Source: an uncultured Taibaiella sp.
GTDB lineage: Bacteria > Bacteroidota > Bacteroidia > Chitinophagales > Chitinophagaceae
Length of the DNA stretch: 7,545 nucleotides
NCBI GenBank assembly: GCA_946886975.1
Contig: CAMPJV010000123.1
Location: 1 to 7,545, forward strand
Direction of reading: 5' to 3'
Numbering within the stretch: position 1 is the stretch's first letter; each line of letters opens with the position of its first letter. A program made the position numbers and the translations under genes. Positions 4,998-7,545 of this stretch are shown here, piece after piece. The notes under the pieces are model-generated. The model did not search any database and was not told the origin of the DNA. It saw only the letters and a list, made by a program, of their open reading frames with translations.

Positions 4998-6944
4998 TCA
5001 TTGAACTGCGGTAGACTGGGTCACCTGCATCTTCAGGTGCTTTTCGAGAAACTTCTCCATTGCGCCGTAGAAATCATATTGGTTGTCCTGGTTGTGAAAC
5101 CCGTGTCCTTCATCATTCTTGACAAGGTACTCAACCTCTACTCCACGCTTCTTCAGAGCTTCGACCATCTGATCGCTTTCAGCCTTATTTACTCTCGGGT
5201 CGTTAGCCCCCTGGGCGATAAACAAAGGAGCCTTGATTTTGTCTGCGTGAAATACAGGAGAAGCCGCGGCGAGCAGGGCGCTGTCCTTTACCGGGTCGCC
5301 CACCATCTCGTAGATCTGTCCCAGGTAGGGCTTCCAGTAGGGAGGAATTGTTTTCATGAACGTGAACAGATTAGAAACACCCACATAATCTACCGCACAA
5401 GCATATAGATCCGGCGTAAACGCAATACCAGCAAGCGTGGTGTAGCCACCATAACTACCCCCATAGATGGCAATCCTCTTTGGATCTGCTATACCCTCCT
5501 TCTTCAGCCACTCTACCCCTTCGGTTACGTCATCCTGCATTTTCCTGCCCCACTGCTTGAAGGATGCTTCCCAGAACTTTCTGCCATAGCCTGTAGAACC
5601 ACGGAAGTTCATCTGGAACACTGCATAGCCTCTATTGGCCAGGAACTGAGCCTCAGCATTATAGCCCCATGCATCACGTGCCCACGGACCGCCATGGGGA
5701 TTGATCACTACCGGCAGATTCTTAGGCTCGAGGCCTTTAGGCAAGGTCAGGTAGCCATGTATGGTAAAACCGTCGCTGGTAGTATAGCTTACCGGCTTCA
5801 TAGTTGCCATGTCCTTCTCCTTGATCCAGGGATAAGGATTAGCGGCCTCTGTCGCCTTCCCGGAAGCGAAATCATAGACATAATATTTAGCAGGCAGCTT
5901 GTCACTGCCTATCCAAACGATACCAGTCTTGCGAGCATCATCAAAGCCTGCCAATGAGACCTCATAATCTTTGAACTGCGCGCGGAGACCATCGTCTATG
6001 TCCTTCCACTCAGGATCAAAGTAGTGTTCCTCTGTCTTGTCAGCAGTCCAGGATACATTCACCAGCTTTTTCTTTTGCTGATCGTAAAAAACGCCGTCGA
6101 GGTCGTAATCAGGATTAGCATAGAGCTCCTTTACCTCCTTCTTCAAAGCAGGATCATACTCTACCAGAGCAGTTTTATCACGGCCTATATTGCTAATAAC
6201 ATACATAATCTTGTTATCAGCGTCAAAGGCCTGAGGGTTGAACGACTCTTTAAATGATGTAGTGAGCAAGGGGCTGAAATCTTCCTTGTCGCTATTCCGA
6301 TAGAAATAGGAAATGTTTACGCCGTCTGTTTTAGTAGCGACGCGGATTACGCCATTGTTGTCAGTGACCCATCCATCATAGTTAGCCTTATTGTCATAAA
6401 GCAGCTTCAATTCGCCTGTCTCAATGTTGAGATTGTAAGGATCGAAATATTCGCGGGTCCTTTTGTTTATCTGAACAAGCATTTCCTTCTCCTTTCCTGG
6501 AATGAATCGCAGTGGATCGAGAACGCCTGTGCGCACACCAGGGAAAGGAGTAAGCGCCTTCAGACCCGTGCCGTCCGGATTGACAGAGAATAGCTGAAAG
6601 TTTTCGTCTCCGCCAATATCCTGGGCATATACTACCCGGTTGCCTTTCCAGAAATAGCTGCTTATGCTGCGGCTGGTATCGCTGGTTACCCGGACAGCAT
6701 CGTCACCATCAATTCTCTGAATGAAGATGTTCATCTTGCCATTGTAATCAGCACGGTAAGAAAAGTACTGACCGTTGGGGGAAATTCGGAAGGAGCTTTT
6801 TACACCATTCCTGAAAAAGTCCTTCATGTCAAGGACGGGAGCGGGGCCATCTTTTTCTTCAGCCGTGGGCTGCACCGACTGACAGGCGCTAAACAATCCG
6901 GAGAGCCCTCCGGAAAGCAACAGTAGCAGGAGTTTGTTCTTCAT
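4998..6944 (-). CDS. S9-family serine peptidase lipoprotein (prolyl oligopeptidase / acylaminoacyl-peptidase type)
   Basis: The 648-residue protein is a complete S9 peptidase. A lipoprotein signal (MKNKLLLLLL..., lipobox FSAC with Cys21) is followed by a seven- or eight-bladed beta-propeller spanning roughly 40-380, with TolB-like strands such as FRISPNGQYFSYRA, and then by an alpha/beta-hydrolase domain from about 385. The catalytic triad is visible: Ser497 in GGSYGG, Asp582 in GANDPRV and His614 in EGHGF. HGGP (417-420) and NFRGS (446-450) are the usual oxyanion and structural motifs. The Glu pair that holds the free N-terminus in true DPP-IV is not recognised, so an oligopeptidase or acylaminoacyl-peptidase (S9C) role in peptide scavenging at the envelope is more likely. 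No Shine-Dalgarno is seen. TAACTTTT (6994-7001, minus) is a one-mismatch -7 box without a good -33 partner. The gene is separated from the phosphatase by 126 bp and followed by a terminator. Confidence 0.95.
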   Translation of the reverse strand: MKNKLLLLLLSGGLSGLFSACQSVQPTAEEKDGPAPVLDMKDFFRNGVKSSFRISPNGQYFSYRADYNGKMNIFIQRIDGDDAVRVTSDTSRSISSYFWKGNRVVYAQDIGGDENFQLFSVNPDGTGLKALTPFPGVRTGVLDPLRFIPGKEKEMLVQINKRTREYFDPYNLNIETGELKLLYDNKANYDGWVTDNNGVIRVATKTDGVNISYFYRNSDKEDFSPLLTTSFKESFNPQAFDADNKIMYVISNIGRDKTALVEYDPALKKEVKELYANPDYDLDGVFYDQQKKKLVNVSWTADKTEEHYFDPEWKDIDDGLRAQFKDYEVSLAGFDDARKTGIVWIGSDKLPAKYYVYDFASGKATEAANPYPWIKEKDMATMKPVSYTTSDGFTIHGYLTLPKGLEPKNLPVVINPHGGPWARDAWGYNAEAQFLANRGYAVFQMNFRGSTGYGRKFWEASFKQWGRKMQDDVTEGVEWLKKEGIADPKRIAIYGGSYGGYTTLAGIAFTPDLYACAVDYVGVSNLFTFMKTIPPYWKPYLGQIYEMVGDPVKDSALLAAASPVFHADKIKAPLFIAQGANDPRVNKAESDQMVEALKKRGVEVEYLVKNDEGHGFHNQDNQYDFYGAMEKFLEKHLKMQVTQSTAVQ

Positions 6945-7070
6945 TGGATATGCATTTTGAGTTATTTAGACATTAAGACGTTTAAGAACGGGAAAAAGTT
7001 ACTCATTATGCACATTAAATCAGGGGATTTTTGGGGTGAAATGTCGGACTTGATTAATTAGAGCATGGTC
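6945..7070. other. Spacer between phosphatase and S9 peptidase genes
   Basis: The spacer is AT-rich and holds no open frame. On the minus strand it should contain the end of the phosphatase transcript and the start of the peptidase transcript. I see no clear hairpin-plus-T-tract terminator, so read-through from the phosphatase gene into the peptidase gene is possible. The only promoter-like element is TAACTTTT at 6994-7001. Confidence 0.4.
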
Positions 7071-7545
7071 TCACTTTACTATTTCAGTGATAGCCTCGCC
7101 GACGCATCCATTCGGCATCTGGATATGCAGCAAGGCGGCCAGCGTAGCGGAAATATCCTCCATATGGACAGTTCGTGATGTTGATCCATTTTCTATGCCC
7201 CAGCCGTACCATAGCAGAGGAATGTGAGCATCATGAGGGTTCCAGGTGCCGTGCGTTGTCCCTGTGGTGGCGTACCCGGCATACCACCCCGGGTGGTATA
7301 TAATGAAAAGCTGTCCGCTTCGCTGCCTGTTGTAGCCATTAATGGCCATTCTCCTGATCTTTACGGGCACCGCAGCATTTGCGATATCATTCATATCAAG
7401 TACATAGGCAACTTCGGGCCTTTGCTCAAGGTAGCGCTTGATGGCATTCCGAACCGCTAAGGGATCCCTTCCGGAGTTCCTGATGACAGCCTCATTAAAA
7501 TAAACCTGGTCATTGCTGACCATTCTGATCATGTCAGTAGTGCGG
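7071..7545 (-). CDS. C-terminal part of a PafA-like alkaline phosphatase / phosphodiesterase
   Basis: The reading frame is open through the right edge, so the N-terminus lies outside the window; about 157 residues are visible. Their sequence matches the end of alkaline-phosphatase-superfamily proteins of the PafA/type I phosphodiesterase group, which hydrolyse phosphate mono- or diesters in the periplasm with two zinc ions. GTTHGTWNPHDAHIPLLWYG is the metal-site region; the His of THG lies 60 residues from the C-terminus, the position of the last zinc ligand in PafA. MEDISATLAALLHIQMPNG follows, a typical family ending. A Met at 7530-7532 is internal: the codons before it (Arg-Thr-Thr-Asp) continue the frame. 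The nucleophile Thr and the other metal ligands would lie in the missing part. The gene precedes the S9 peptidase on the same strand and may be read into it. Confidence 0.88.
   Translation of the reverse strand, partial: RTTDMIRMVSNDQVYFNEAVIRNSGRDPLAVRNAIKRYLEQRPEVAYVLDMNDIANAAVPVKIRRMAINGYNRQRSGQLFIIYHPGWYAGYATTGTTHGTWNPHDAHIPLLWYGWGIENGSTSRTVHMEDISATLAALLHIQMPNGCVGEAITEIVK

Noticed and set aside
5001..6257. Plus-strand frames of 77-135 codons opposite the S9 peptidase gene
   Set aside because: They are antisense shadows of a full-length peptidase with intact catalytic motifs.

Overview
The window comes from a member of the Bacteroidota. Three things support this: promoters with the TAnnTTTG -7 box typical of that phylum (exact copies at 2857-2864 and 3571-3578), several outer-membrane-type lipoproteins including a 'lipocalin-like' family common there, and an initiator tRNA gene without an encoded CCA end. 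The class is not certain; a Chitinophaga- or Cytophaga-like soil or freshwater genome would fit the S9 peptidase, the PafA-type phosphatase and the roughly 41-54% GC. No mobile element, CRISPR array, rRNA or defence locus is visible.

Layout from left to right. A plus-strand fragment (1-66) is the last 21 codons of a probable DinB-family protein. Facing it is a minus-strand block: a YceI-like lipoprotein, then an ACC-deaminase/D-cysteine-desulfhydrase-like PLP enzyme whose start overlaps the end of era, the 30S-assembly GTPase. Divergent from era is a compact plus-strand unit: promoter, initiator tRNA and terminator hairpin. Two plus-strand lipoprotein genes follow, a lipocalin-like protein and an NlpC/P60 (C40) peptidase. 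The peptidase has a strong promoter, a leader of about 130 nt and its own terminator. The right half is minus strand: a small uncharacterised helical protein, a terminator, an S9-family serine peptidase lipoprotein, and the C-terminal part of an alkaline-phosphatase-superfamily (PafA-like) protein that runs off the right edge.

The genes do not form one obvious pathway. There is a translation/ribosome core (era and initiator tRNA, divergent from a shared 108-bp spacer). Around it is an envelope set: YceI, lipocalin-like, NlpC/P60 and S9 peptidase carry lipoprotein signals, and the phosphatase is probably periplasmic. The closest thing to something unusual is on a small scale: a Shine-Dalgarno sequence embedded in era codons, a structured leader with mini-ORFs before a relatively AT-rich peptidase gene, and a small orphan protein built from repeated helical units. 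I see no convincing evidence of a large undescribed multi-gene system.
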